A stretch of DNA of 64,000 nt from Alphaproteobacteria bacterium. Lineage in GTDB: Bacteria; Pseudomonadota; Alphaproteobacteria; GCA-2731375. The stretch's first letter is position 1; every line of letters starts with the position of its first letter. The position numbers and the translations under genes were made by a program. Shown here piece by piece: positions 1 through 8,234 of the stretch. The notes below the pieces were generated by a model. The model saw only the letters and a program-made list of their open reading frames with translations, was not told the origin of the DNA and did no database searches. The stretch lies in contig JAJFGG010000096.1 of the NCBI GenBank assembly GCA_021776235.1, positions 1-64,000 of the forward strand, read 5' to 3'.

Positions 1-67
1 CCACGACATCATATGATTGGGGCGGCCGGGTGGGGGAGTGGGAGGCCCGGCAACTTCGAGGATGCAT

Positions 68-1234
68 CTACGTCCGCCCCAACAGATTATTGGCGATGAT
101 GTTGCGTTGGATCTGGTTGGTGCCTTCGACGATCTGCAGCACCTTGGCGTCGCGGAAATAGCGGTTGATGGGATAGTCGTTGGAGATGCCGGCGGCGCCG
201 AACAGCTGTACCGCGTCCGTGGCCACGGCCATGGCCGTGTCCGTGGCCTGGGCCTTGGCGATGGCCGCGGCCTGGGACAGCTCCGCCCCTTCGATGCCGC
301 CGTCCACCATGGCGGCGGCGCGATAGACCAGATTGCGTGCCGCCTCGATCTGAATGGCCATGTCGGCCAGCATCCAGCGCACGCCCTGGAAATCGATCAC
401 CGGCTGGCCAAAGGCGGCCCGCTGGCGGACGAATTCGATGGCCAGCTCCATGGCCCCCTGGGCCAGGCCGACGCCGCGGGCGCCGATGATCGGCCGGGTC
501 CGGTTGAAGGCCTCCATCACCGTCCTGAAGCCCAGGCCCTCGGCGCCCAGGCGGTTCTCATCGCTGACGAAAACATCGTCCAAAAACAGCGGGCAGGAGG
601 GCACGCCGCGCGCGCCCATCTTGTTTTCCGGCGGCCCGATGGTAAAGCCCGGGCTATCCCGATCGACGATGAACAGGTTGATGGCGCCGCGCCGGGCCGC
701 GGCCACGGCCTGGCCTTCATCGACGATCTTGGCCGCCACCAGGACGAAATCGGACTGGGCCGAATTGGTGCACCAGATCTTGGCGCCGTTCAGGCGATAG
801 CCCCCCGCAACTCTCTCGGCCCGGGTGCGGATGCCGCTGACGTCCGAGCCGCTTTGCGCCTCGGTGGTGGAAAAGGCGGCGCGTAGTTCGCCGCCGGCCA
901 GGCCGGGCAACAGGCGCGTCTTCTGGGGCCCGTCGCCGCCCGCCAGGATGGCGCTGAAAGGGGTCCATTGCACCACCAGCAGATAGGCGGTGTTGTAACA
1001 GACCCGGCACAATTCCTCGACCGCCACGCAGGCCGACAGCATGCTGCCGGAGCCGCCGTATTCACGGGGGAAGGGCAGGGTGAACAGGCCCAGGTCCCGC
1101 AACAGATCGAACATATCCTGGGGATAGGCGCCTGCTGCGTCGATGGCGGCGGCCCGGGGCGCCACCTTTTCCTCGGCCACGCGGCGGATCGCGTCTTGAA
1201 CCTCGCGCTGTTCCTCGGGCAATGCAAACAACAT
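68..1234 (-). CDS. acyl-CoA dehydrogenase
   Basis: FAD-dependent acyl-CoA dehydrogenase of about 388 residues, oxidising an acyl-CoA to the 2-enoyl-CoA and passing electrons to electron-transfer flavoprotein. The protein has the usual N-terminal helical domain, the middle FAD-binding motif (AAFSTTEAQSGSDVSG) and a C-terminal helical domain ending in VEGTNQIQRNIIANNLLG, where the Glu of EGTNQIQ is the family catalytic base. I chose the ATG at 1234 because AGGTG lies five bases upstream and the protein then opens MLFALPEEQ, as the family does; an upstream in-frame start adds only 13 unlikely residues. It lies downstream of and in line with the carboxyltransferase gene. The substrate cannot be told from sequence. 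Confidence 0.93.
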   Translation of the reverse strand: MLFALPEEQREVQDAIRRVAEEKVAPRAAAIDAAGAYPQDMFDLLRDLGLFTLPFPREYGGSGSMLSACVAVEELCRVCYNTAYLLVVQWTPFSAILAGGDGPQKTRLLPGLAGGELRAAFSTTEAQSGSDVSGIRTRAERVAGGYRLNGAKIWCTNSAQSDFVLVAAKIVDEGQAVAAARRGAINLFIVDRDSPGFTIGPPENKMGARGVPSCPLFLDDVFVSDENRLGAEGLGFRTVMEAFNRTRPIIGARGVGLAQGAMELAIEFVRQRAAFGQPVIDFQGVRWMLADMAIQIEAARNLVYRAAAMVDGGIEGAELSQAAAIAKAQATDTAMAVATDAVQLFGAAGISNDYPINRYFRDAKVLQIVEGTNQIQRNIIANNLLGRT

Positions 1235-1387
1235 GGATACACCTGTCGAAGTGACACTACAGTCTTCAAGCATACGCGGTTTGGTCGATCGCGAAAATAG
1301 TCATCCAAGGCCGCGACTGCGGCCCGGCGCCCCTGCGCCGCCCTTGTGGAGCCCGTGCGCCTTCGGCGCATTGGCGTGAACGACAAG

Positions 1388-1426
1388 CCGTAGAGTTGTT
1401 TCGATAAAGTCGAAACGGCTCTACGG
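1388..1426. repeat. inverted repeat after the carboxyltransferase gene
   Basis: The arms CCGTAGAG (1388-1395) and CTCTACGG (1419-1426) pair perfectly, with a further inner TTTCG/CGAAA pairing and a short loop. The right arm contains the TAG stop codon of the minus-strand carboxyltransferase gene. No T-run follows on either strand, so this is a poor Rho-independent terminator; it may act as an mRNA 3' stabiliser or be a REP-like repeat. Confidence 0.6.
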
Positions 1427-2968
1427 TAAAAAGCCGGAGCGCAAACAGGGCTCCGGGGCCTGGGCGCGCTGGGAGAGGGCCCGTTCCAGGGCCTGGATCA
1501 GCCGGGGCCGGGTCTCCCGCGGTTCGATGATATCGTCGATCTTGACCTGCTCGGCGGCCGGGAAGGCGCCGCACAGGGCGCCCAGTTCCGCTTCCAGGCG
1601 GGCCTGTTCGGCGGCCGGGTCGTCGGCCGCCTGCAGCACCCCGCGATAGGCGGCCTGGATGCCGCTGTCCAGGGGAATGGCGTTGAAATCGGCGCTGGGC
1701 CAGGCCAGGGCCGTGGACTGCCCCGCCCCCAGCCCGCCCATGGCGGCGGCGCCATAGCCGAAGCCCTTGTGCACGGTCAGGCACAACAGGGGCACCCGGG
1801 CAAAGGCGAATGAGTGCGCGATGGCCATGCCGGCGCGCAGGGCGCCTTCCTTCTCGGACTGCGGGCCGGTCATGACGCCGGGGGTATCCATCAGAAAGAC
1901 GATAGGCAGGTGAAAGGCATTGCACAGATCCATGAAATGGCGGTGCTTGGCGCCGGCGGCCGCCGTGATGGCGCCGGCCATGACCTTGGGCTGGTTGGCG
2001 ATGACGCCGACGGCGTGGCCGTTCAGGCGGGCCAGGCCGGTGATCATCATCTTGGCGTAATCGGGCTTGATGGGGAAAAAGCTGCCCCGGTCCACGACCC
2101 GGTCGACGATCTTCATCATGTCATAGGGCCGGCGCCGGTTGGCGGGCAGGATGGCGGCCAGATCGTCGTCGCGGCGCTCCGGGCTGTCTTCGGGCGCCAT
2201 GTATGGCGGATATTGATAGGCGCTGGTGGGCATATAGGAAAGATAGCGGCGCAGCTGGGCAATGGCGTCGCGGTCGTCCGTGGCCGGGTTGTCGCCGACG
2301 CCCGAGATGCGGCAATGCAGATCGGCGCCGCCAAGTTCCTCTTTGCTGACATCCTCGCCGGTGGCGACCTTGACCAGGGGCGGCCCGCCGGCGGCCAGCA
2401 TGGCGGTGCCTTCGACCATGACGATGAATTCCATCATCGACGCCAGCAAAGAGCTGTCCCCCGCGGTGGGGCCCATGACGCCCGCCACCTGGGGCGTGAT
2501 GCCGGACAGCCGGGCCACCGCCATGAAATGGTGCATGGGCGCCAGGCCCTCGCCGATGTATTCATCGGTCCGCGCGCCGGCGCCGTCGAACAGCCAGACG
2601 ATGGGCAGCTTGTCGCGCTGGGCCAGTTCGATCATGCGGTTTTTCTTGTTGAAATTGTTGATGCCCAAAGAACCGCCCAGCACCGTGAAGTCCTCGGCGA
2701 TCACGCCTGCCGGCCGGCCCTCGATTTTGCCGAAGCCGGTGACCACGCCGTCGGCCGGGGTGTGCTTGTCCGGAATGGTGGTGACCGGGGTGTGCACATG
2801 GCTGGCCAGCTGGCCAATTTCCTCGAAGCTGTCCCCGTCGAACAGCAGATCGACCCGCTGCCGCGCCGTCAGCTTGCCCTGGTTATGCTGGCGCGCCACC
2901 CGTTCGGCGCCGCCCAGTTCCAGGCTGGCGGCCCGGCGTTGCCGCAGTTCATCGATCAGATCCTTCAT
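1421..2968 (-). CDS. acyl-CoA carboxylase, carboxyltransferase subunit
   Basis: Carboxyltransferase of the propionyl/methylcrotonyl/geranyl-CoA carboxylase family (515 residues, normal length). It moves the carboxyl group from carboxybiotin to an acyl-CoA. The two crotonase-fold halves are visible: the N-terminal half with EDFTVLGGSLG and the C-terminal half with KVMAGAITAAAGAKHRHF and FLMDTPGVMTG. A GGGAG Shine-Dalgarno sequence precedes the ATG at 2968. It is followed by the acyl-CoA dehydrogenase, as in leucine or isoprenoid catabolism loci, but no biotin carboxylase is in the window; only a 73-residue biotin carrier lies 5 kb away. The acyl substrate is unresolved. Confidence 0.92.
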   Translation of the reverse strand: MKDLIDELRQRRAASLELGGAERVARQHNQGKLTARQRVDLLFDGDSFEEIGQLASHVHTPVTTIPDKHTPADGVVTGFGKIEGRPAGVIAEDFTVLGGSLGINNFNKKNRMIELAQRDKLPIVWLFDGAGARTDEYIGEGLAPMHHFMAVARLSGITPQVAGVMGPTAGDSSLLASMMEFIVMVEGTAMLAAGGPPLVKVATGEDVSKEELGGADLHCRISGVGDNPATDDRDAIAQLRRYLSYMPTSAYQYPPYMAPEDSPERRDDDLAAILPANRRRPYDMMKIVDRVVDRGSFFPIKPDYAKMMITGLARLNGHAVGVIANQPKVMAGAITAAAGAKHRHFMDLCNAFHLPIVFLMDTPGVMTGPQSEKEGALRAGMAIAHSFAFARVPLLCLTVHKGFGYGAAAMGGLGAGQSTALAWPSADFNAIPLDSGIQAAYRGVLQAADDPAAEQARLEAELGALCGAFPAAEQVKIDDIIEPRETRPRLIQALERALSQRAQAPEPCLRSGFLP

Positions 2969-3076
2969 ACGCTCCCACCCACGCTTACTTTTTATGCCTT
3001 CCGCCCATGGTGCCCGCCCGACCGGCCGGAGGCAAGGCTAACGAAAGGATGCCGTCCGGGGGCGCCCTGGGGTACC

Positions 3077-4711
3077 ATGCGTTGCGATACGGCGGAGCGT
3101 ACAGCGGTGGCGACGATGCAGCAGGATTTACCGGAACGGGTCGGCGTGGCCATTGTGGGGGCCGGGCCGGTGGGGCTCATGGCGGCCAATCTGCTGGGCA
3201 CCTATGGCGTCCGCTGCCTGCTCATCGAGCGCAACGGCGCCACCATGGACATCCCCAGGGCCATCGCCCTGGATGACGAGGGTGCGCGCACCCTGCAGGC
3301 GGCCGGTCTGGACCGGGACTTCATGGCGGGAACGGTGCCGGCGGGCGGAGCGCGGTACTACGACCACCAGGGCCGGGCCTTTGCCGAAGTGGGCGCGCCG
3401 GCGCCGGAATTCGGCTTCCCCAGGCGCAATTATTTCTTTCAGCCGGAGCTGGAGCGGGCCCTGGCCCAGGGCCTGCAGCGGTTCGATCATGTCAAACTGG
3501 CGTTCGGCACAGAGCTGGCGGATTTCAGCGCCGACGATGACGGCGTGAGCCTGAACCTGGCGGGCGGCGGCCGGGTCCGGGCTGACTACCTGCTGGCCGC
3601 CGACGGCGCCCGCAGCGCCATCCGCCAGGCCCTGGGGATCGAAATGCAGGGCGATACCTATCCCCAGGACTGGCTGATCGTCGATACCGAGAACGACCCG
3701 GATCAAGAGCCCGTGTCGAAGTTCCATTGCCGCAGCGACCGGCCCTTTGTCTCGATCCCCGCGCCCCGGGGCGGGCGGCGCTATGAATTCCAGCTGCAGC
3801 CGGGGGAACTGCCCGCCGATATGGTGGCGCCGGACCGGGTGCGGGCCTTTCTGGCGCCCTGGCGCAGCCTGGGGGACAGGGACCTGACCCGGATCGCCGT
3901 CTATACCTTCGAGGCGCGGATCGCGGCGCGGTTCTCCGACGGCCGGGTCTTCCTGGCCGGCGACGCGGCCCACCTGACGCCGCCCTTCGCCGGCCAGGGG
4001 ATGAATTCCGGCCTGCGCGATGCCCATAACCTGGCCTGGAAACTGGCCGCGGTGCTGGGCGGCCAGGCCGGCCCGGCCTTGCTGGACAGCTATGACCGGG
4101 AGCGCCGGGGCCCGGCCTGGGCCATGGTGCAGCTGGCCGTCGCCATGGGCGAAATCATCATGCCTCAGGCCCGGGAGGATATTGCCTTCCGCCAGGGCAT
4201 CCTGCGCCAGTTCGAACGCTTTCCCCAGGCCCGGGATTTCATCGTCAACATGAAGTTCAAGCCGCGCCCGCGCTATGAGGTGGGCGCCTTCGTGGATCTG
4301 CACGGGCAAAGCTTTGCCGGCTCCCTGGTCGGCGCCATGTTGCCCCAGGTGGAGCTGGAGCCGGACAACAGCGATCATCCGCGTCTGGATGACGCCCTGG
4401 GTTGCGGTTTTGCCCTGCTGGCCCAGGCGCCGGATACGGCCGAATTCCTGGCCCGGGAAGGCGGGAGCCTGTGGCCTGAATTGACGCCGGCAAAGGTTTT
4501 CTTGAGCAAATGGGCCGGCGCCGTGCCGGACGGTGTTACACGGCTGACGCCCAGGCCGGGCCCGGCCCTGGTGGCGACCCGGGCGCATCGGGACCAGATC
4601 CTGCTGCTGCGGCCCGACCGCTATGTGGCGGCGGCGTTCTGGCCCGGGGACGCCTCGGCCGCCGTGGCCGCCTTCCGGGCTGAGCTTTCGGCCTGCCATG
4701 GCGCCGCATGA
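3077..4711 (+). CDS. FAD-dependent aromatic-ring hydroxylase, MhpA-like
   Basis: Class A flavoprotein monooxygenase of about 544 residues, close in length and motifs to 3-(3-hydroxyphenyl)propionate hydroxylase MhpA. It shows the N-terminal dinucleotide fold VAIVGAGPVGLMAANLLG and the second FAD motif GDAAHLTPPFAGQGMNSG, with a thioredoxin-like C-terminal region typical of phenol and MhpA hydroxylases. It should hydroxylate an aromatic or similar substrate using NAD(P)H and O2. The start is uncertain: ATG 3077 gives a 13-residue leader, and ATG 3116 begins just before the FAD fold. The open frame continues far upstream but there it only mirrors the carboxyltransferase gene. It is transcribed divergently from the carboxyltransferase gene across about 110 bp. 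Confidence 0.9.
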   Translation: MRCDTAERTAVATMQQDLPERVGVAIVGAGPVGLMAANLLGTYGVRCLLIERNGATMDIPRAIALDDEGARTLQAAGLDRDFMAGTVPAGGARYYDHQGRAFAEVGAPAPEFGFPRRNYFFQPELERALAQGLQRFDHVKLAFGTELADFSADDDGVSLNLAGGGRVRADYLLAADGARSAIRQALGIEMQGDTYPQDWLIVDTENDPDQEPVSKFHCRSDRPFVSIPAPRGGRRYEFQLQPGELPADMVAPDRVRAFLAPWRSLGDRDLTRIAVYTFEARIAARFSDGRVFLAGDAAHLTPPFAGQGMNSGLRDAHNLAWKLAAVLGGQAGPALLDSYDRERRGPAWAMVQLAVAMGEIIMPQAREDIAFRQGILRQFERFPQARDFIVNMKFKPRPRYEVGAFVDLHGQSFAGSLVGAMLPQVELEPDNSDHPRLDDALGCGFALLAQAPDTAEFLAREGGSLWPELTPAKVFLSKWAGAVPDGVTRLTPRPGPALVATRAHRDQILLLRPDRYVAAAFWPGDASAAVAAFRAELSACHGAA

Positions 4712-4855
4712 GAACCGGCTTCAGTCACTATCCTGTGAATACGGCCGCACAGCCCGCAACCTTGCGCCATAGGTAATCCGGATTACATTAGTCCCATAGA
4801 CTGGGGCTCACCCGGCGAATGTCGGTTAAACAAGCGAATACCGGGAGGGATCTCC

Positions 4856-5170
4856 ATGCGCTATTTGATATGTATCGCCCTGGCACTATTGGGCTTCAGC
4901 GGCCTTGCCATGGCCAGGCCGCACAGTTGTGACAAGCAAGTGATGGCGAAGCTCACGCAGTTGGGGGTTGCGGCGTCACAGATCAAGACAAAATCCTTTA
5001 TTGAGGTCAGGGATGGCAGCATCGGCGCTCGCTTGATCGGTTATGAAGCCTGGATCGAGCTTGACCACTGCCGAGGCAACGTGGTGCTGAATATGAGCCC
5101 GGAATGTTCGATCCAGCAGGCCTATACCAAGGGCACCTGCAAAATCGAGGGCCTAAAAAGCTACCGCTGA
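4856..5170 (+). CDS. small secreted four-cysteine protein, copy 1
   Basis: Unrecognised 104-residue protein with a clear Sec signal peptide (LICIALALLGFSGLAMA, cleavage near residue 20) and four cysteines in the mature part, all conserved in the paralogue just downstream, suggesting two periplasmic disulfides. A strong GGGAGGG Shine-Dalgarno sequence precedes the ATG. The last eight residues (IEGLKSYR) are nearly identical between the two copies. Function is unknown; a periplasmic or secreted role is inferred only from the signal peptide. Confidence 0.75.
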   Translation: MRYLICIALALLGFSGLAMARPHSCDKQVMAKLTQLGVAASQIKTKSFIEVRDGSIGARLIGYEAWIELDHCRGNVVLNMSPECSIQQAYTKGTCKIEGLKSYR

Positions 5171-5349
5171 AACGCCGCTCCCGCTCCCGTTCCCGTCCGC
5201 GTTCGATCGCAACGGGTCTTGACGCGAACTGGCACAGAGCCTCTCTGTTGCCCCAGCCTTGCCTTGCGGAAGATTCGAACTATGTAGAGCCGTTACAGGC
5301 TATTCTGGGGACTATCGGTTAATCAGGCGAATGCCAGGAGGGATCACGA

Positions 5350-5664
5350 ATGCGGTTGTTGCTACTTATCGCCCTCGCACTATTGGGCTTCGGCGGCCCC
5401 GCCCTGGCCGCGCCGCACCGTTGCGACGAGCAGGCGAAAGCGAAGATCGCGCAATTGGGTGTGGCAGTCTCGCAAATCAGGAAACTTTCCTTTGTCGATG
5501 TCAGAGGGGATGACCGTGCCAGACGATTGCAGGGTTATGAAGCCTGGGTCGGTCTGGAACAGTGCCAGGGCAGCGTGGTGATAAATATGTCCCTGCAATG
5601 TGATGTCCGAGATGCCTATACCCGGGGCGCCTGCAAATTTGAGGGCCTGAAAAGCTACCGCTGA
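5350..5664 (+). CDS. small secreted four-cysteine protein, copy 2
   Basis: Paralogue of the preceding gene, the same length (104 residues) and about half identical, with signal peptide LLLIALALLGFGGPALAA and the four cysteines in the same places. The leader is also duplicated: both genes are preceded by a TCGGTTAA...GCGAAT block and a GGAGGGATC ribosome-binding site, so the duplication unit included the 5' untranslated region. Function is unknown. Confidence 0.75.
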   Translation: MRLLLLIALALLGFGGPALAAPHRCDEQAKAKIAQLGVAVSQIRKLSFVDVRGDDRARRLQGYEAWVGLEQCQGSVVINMSLQCDVRDAYTRGACKFEGLKSYR

Positions 5665-5720
5665 AACGCCAGGCCCTTCTGCGTCCGACTTTGCATGGCC
5701 CCTTGCCATGCTCTCAAATG

Positions 5721-6003
5721 GGAACTAATACCACATTGCGCTGATAGGGACCCATATAGATCGTCTCCGCGCGCCCTCGGGTAGGAGAGAAGGGGCAGGC
5801 GATGTGGGACATCGTCAAGCCTTCTCGACACCATCCGAGGGCGCGCGGAGGCGACCAAATAGGCGCATTTCGGAAGCTTTCGGATGGCGTCGCGCACGCC
5901 TGACGATGCCCCGCATCGCTGCGGCGCACGCTCCTACCCGAAAGCTCCCGAAATGCGTCTCTATGGGTTCCTATCAGCGCAATGTGGTATAATTCTTAGT
6001 TCC
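5721..6003. repeat. two-armed palindromic element upstream of apaG
   Basis: An outer inverted repeat (5721-5756 against 5962-6003, nearly perfect apart from a 6-nt indel and one mismatch; core TACCACATTGCGCTGATAGG) encloses two long hairpins. Arm 1 pairs 5761-5780 with 5835-5854 (19 of 20). Arm 2 pairs 5861-5883 with 5938-5960 (21 of 23). The interiors of the two arms are themselves inverted relatives of each other (CGGGTAGGAG...CATCCG), each with a GATG...CATC tip hairpin. There is no ORF of its own. It ends 37 bp before the apaG start and resembles a MITE or a structured-RNA repeat. Confidence 0.75.
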
Positions 6004-6040
6004 TATGGGATCACCCAGGACACCAGGGGATGGCACGGCG

Positions 6041-6433
6041 ATGTATACGGCAACGACGCGGGATATTACGGTGCGGGTGCAGCCGCAATTCCTGGCCGAA
6101 CAGTCGGACCCGGCGACGGACCAGTATTTCTGGCTGTATTCCATCACCATCGAAAACGGCGGCGACGAGACGGTGCAGTTGTTGAACCGGCATTGGATCA
6201 TCACCAATGCCCTGGGTCATGTAGAGGAAGTGCAGGGCCCCGGCGTGGTTGGCGAACAGCCCATACTGGCGCCCGGCGAAAGCTTTGAATACACCTCCGG
6301 CTGTCCCCTGAAGACCCCGTCGGGCATCATGGCCGGCACTTACGAAATGGCCGCCGGCGACGGCCCCCTGTTCGACATCGAGATCCCGGCCTTTTCCCTG
6401 GACAGTCCCTATCAGCCGCGGCAGATGAATTAG
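6041..6433 (+). CDS. apaG: ApaG domain protein
   Basis: ApaG (DUF525) protein of 130 residues, a fibronectin-III-like beta sandwich associated with Co2+/Mg2+ resistance; its biochemical role is not settled. Family motifs seen are YSITIENGGDETVQLLNRHW, VQGPGVVGEQP, PGESFEYTSGCPLKTPSG and the C-terminal IPAFSLD. ATG 6041 fits the family N-terminus (MYTATTRDI); an ATG at 6005 would start inside the flanking palindromic element. It stands alone between that element and a second inverted repeat, so its promoter probably lies in or next to the element. Confidence 0.93.
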   Translation: MYTATTRDITVRVQPQFLAEQSDPATDQYFWLYSITIENGGDETVQLLNRHWIITNALGHVEEVQGPGVVGEQPILAPGESFEYTSGCPLKTPSGIMAGTYEMAAGDGPLFDIEIPAFSLDSPYQPRQMN

Positions 6434-6497
6434 CTTTTTTCGCTCACGCTGGTGCGCGAAGCGCCGGGCCGTGGCCGCCGCCAATAAAGGGACACCC

Positions 6498-6584
6498 ATT
6501 AAAGGGACACAATACTTATCTCGGCGTCATCGTAGTACGAATTCGCCAAAACGTTATGTGAGATAAGTATAGTGTCCCTTTAAT
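6498..6584. repeat. REP/MITE-like inverted repeat
   Basis: Arms of 24 bp (6498-6521 and 6561-6584), complementary except for one base, surround a 39-bp loop; the shared arm is ATTAAAGGGACAC then A/T then ATACTTATCT. A partial extra copy, TAAAGGGACACCC, lies at 6485-6495. It resembles the ends of small non-autonomous elements mobilised by REP-associated (Y1) transposases, but no transposase is present. It sits between the converging apaG and antibiotic-monooxygenase genes and could also block transcription. Confidence 0.65.
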
Positions 6585-6617
6585 GGCGGCAACGCCCGTG
6601 TGGTTTTCAGCAAACCG

Positions 6618-6947
6618 TTAATCCGGCTTGACCGTCTGGATGGCTTCGAAGCCTTCGAACTTGGGCGGGCCCAGATACAGGCTTTGCCGCGCCCCGCCGT
6701 CCCGGGCGGCATTGGCGTGGGCCTGGCGGAAGGCGTCCGATTTGGTCCAGGCCTCGAAATCGCCATGGCTTTGCCAACAGGTGTGCGAGGCATAGAGGGT
6801 GTGGTCCTCGGCCTCCGGGCCCCGCAAAAGATGGAATTCCATGAAGCCGGGGACCTTTCCCAGGTGGGTTTCCCGCTCGGCCCAGAGGCGTTCGAAATCC
6901 CCTTCGGCGCCTTTGGCCACGCGAAACCGGTTCATGGCGATATACAT
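6618..6947 (-). CDS. antibiotic biosynthesis monooxygenase (ABM) / HmoA-like protein
   Basis: A 109-residue dimeric alpha-beta barrel protein of the ABM superfamily, which includes small cofactor-light monooxygenases and IsdG/HmoA heme-degrading enzymes. The pattern MYIAMNRFRVAKGAEGDFE, then VPGFMEFHLLRG, then YASHTCWQSHGDFEAWTKSD is typical of the HmoA-like branch. It is the last gene of a tight minus-strand operon after the P450 (10 bp), so a role in the same oxidation or in protecting the heme enzyme is possible. The substrate is unknown. Confidence 0.82.
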   Translation of the reverse strand: MYIAMNRFRVAKGAEGDFERLWAERETHLGKVPGFMEFHLLRGPEAEDHTLYASHTCWQSHGDFEAWTKSDAFRQAHANAARDGGARQSLYLGPPKFEGFEAIQTVKPD

Positions 6948-6957
6948 GGCGGGCGCG

Positions 6958-8196
6958 TTACCAGGCGACGGGCAGGGTGGCCAGGCCGCGCAGGGTAAAG
7001 GTCAGGCGCCAGTCCGGGTCGTCCGAGTTGGCCAGGCGCAGGTTCGGCAGGCGCTGGATCAGGGTGGTAAAGGCGATCTCGGCCTCGATCCGGGCCAGGG
7101 GCGCACCGATGCAATGGTGGATGCCGCCGCCGAACGAGGTCGGGCGCACGTCCTCCCGGTCGATCTTGAAGGTCTCCGGATCCTCATAGCGTTCGGGATC
7201 CCGGTTGGCGGCGCCCAGCAGGTTCAATATGGGCTCGCCGGCCGGCACGGTGACGCCGCCTATCTCCACGTCCTCCATGGCCACCCGGCCGGTCATCTGG
7301 ACCGAGCTGTCAAAACGCAGCATCTCTTCCACCGCGCCGCTGACCAGGGAGGGGTCGGCCTTCAGCTTTTCCCACTCTTCGGGATAGGTCAGCAGGGCCA
7401 GCAGGCCATTGCCCAACAGGTTCACCGTGGTTTCGTGCCCGGCTCCGAACAGCAGCATGATGTTGGCGGTCAGTTCCTCATCGCTCAACTTGTCGCCGCT
7501 CTCCGCCGCCTGCAGCAGCTCGGTGGTGATGTCGTCGCCGGGTTCCCGGCGCCGGCGTTCGAACAGGCTCCTGAAATAGGCCGCCTGTTCCAGATGGCCC
7601 TTGGTGATCTCCGCCAGTTCATCCGGGGTCATGGGCGTGGGATCGATCAGCCGGCCGGCCGTTCGCGAGCCCTCGAAGAACTGTTGCCGTTCGTCCAGGG
7701 GAATCCCCAGCATGTCGCAGATGACGTGCACGGGCAGGGGATGGGCGAAATCGGGGATGAAATCCATCTCGCCATGCGCCTGGCCATCCGCCTGGATCTT
7801 GTCCAGGCTGTCATCGACCAGTTGCTGAATACGGGGCCGCAGGGCCTTCAGATGCCGGGGCGTGAAGGCACGCGCCACCAGGCCGCGCAGGCGGCCGTGA
7901 TCGGGCGGATCCATGACCAGCATCCAGTGCCGCATGGCGGCATAGACCGGCTCTTTCCAGATGTCCGGGCCATGCACTTTCTCGGTGCGGGCAACGTAGC
8001 CTTTGCCAAAGCGCTTGTCGCGCAGGATCTCGGTCACGTCTTCGTAGCGCGAGGCCACCCAGAAACCCATATCGGTCCGGTGAATGGGGGCCGTTGCCCG
8101 CAGCTGACGGAAGGCGGGATAGGGATTGCGCAGAAAATCCGGTGAAAAGGGATTGAATATTGGCGCCTCGGGGGCGTCGGCTGGTTGTTCACTCAT
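6958..8196 (-). CDS. cytochrome P450
   Basis: Soluble bacterial cytochrome P450 of 412 residues. The I-helix oxygen-activation motif AGHETT, the K-helix ExxR (EMLR) and the heme-thiolate loop FGGGIHHCIGAPLAR, with the axial cysteine, are all intact. It should monooxygenate a hydrophobic substrate with electrons from a ferredoxin/reductase pair not encoded here. It is the fourth of five closely spaced minus-strand genes (GST-like, GST-like, biotin carrier, P450, ABM), which suggests joint expression in one catabolic step series. The subfamily (CYP number) needs a database comparison. Confidence 0.95.
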   Translation of the reverse strand: MSEQPADAPEAPIFNPFSPDFLRNPYPAFRQLRATAPIHRTDMGFWVASRYEDVTEILRDKRFGKGYVARTEKVHGPDIWKEPVYAAMRHWMLVMDPPDHGRLRGLVARAFTPRHLKALRPRIQQLVDDSLDKIQADGQAHGEMDFIPDFAHPLPVHVICDMLGIPLDERQQFFEGSRTAGRLIDPTPMTPDELAEITKGHLEQAAYFRSLFERRRREPGDDITTELLQAAESGDKLSDEELTANIMLLFGAGHETTVNLLGNGLLALLTYPEEWEKLKADPSLVSGAVEEMLRFDSSVQMTGRVAMEDVEIGGVTVPAGEPILNLLGAANRDPERYEDPETFKIDREDVRPTSFGGGIHHCIGAPLARIEAEIAFTTLIQRLPNLRLANSDDPDWRLTFTLRGLATLPVAW

Positions 8197-8234
8197 GCTA
8201 TCTCTACCTGGCTTCAGTCCAATTCATTGATCTT

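Noticed and set aside
1814-3076. Long plus-strand open frame upstream of the MhpA-like gene
   Set aside because: It is the antisense frame of the carboxyltransferase gene and has no family features; the real gene starts near 3077-3116.
3128-4699. Minus-strand 523-codon open frame
   Set aside because: Low-complexity antisense of the MhpA-like hydroxylase, a GC-rich codon artefact.
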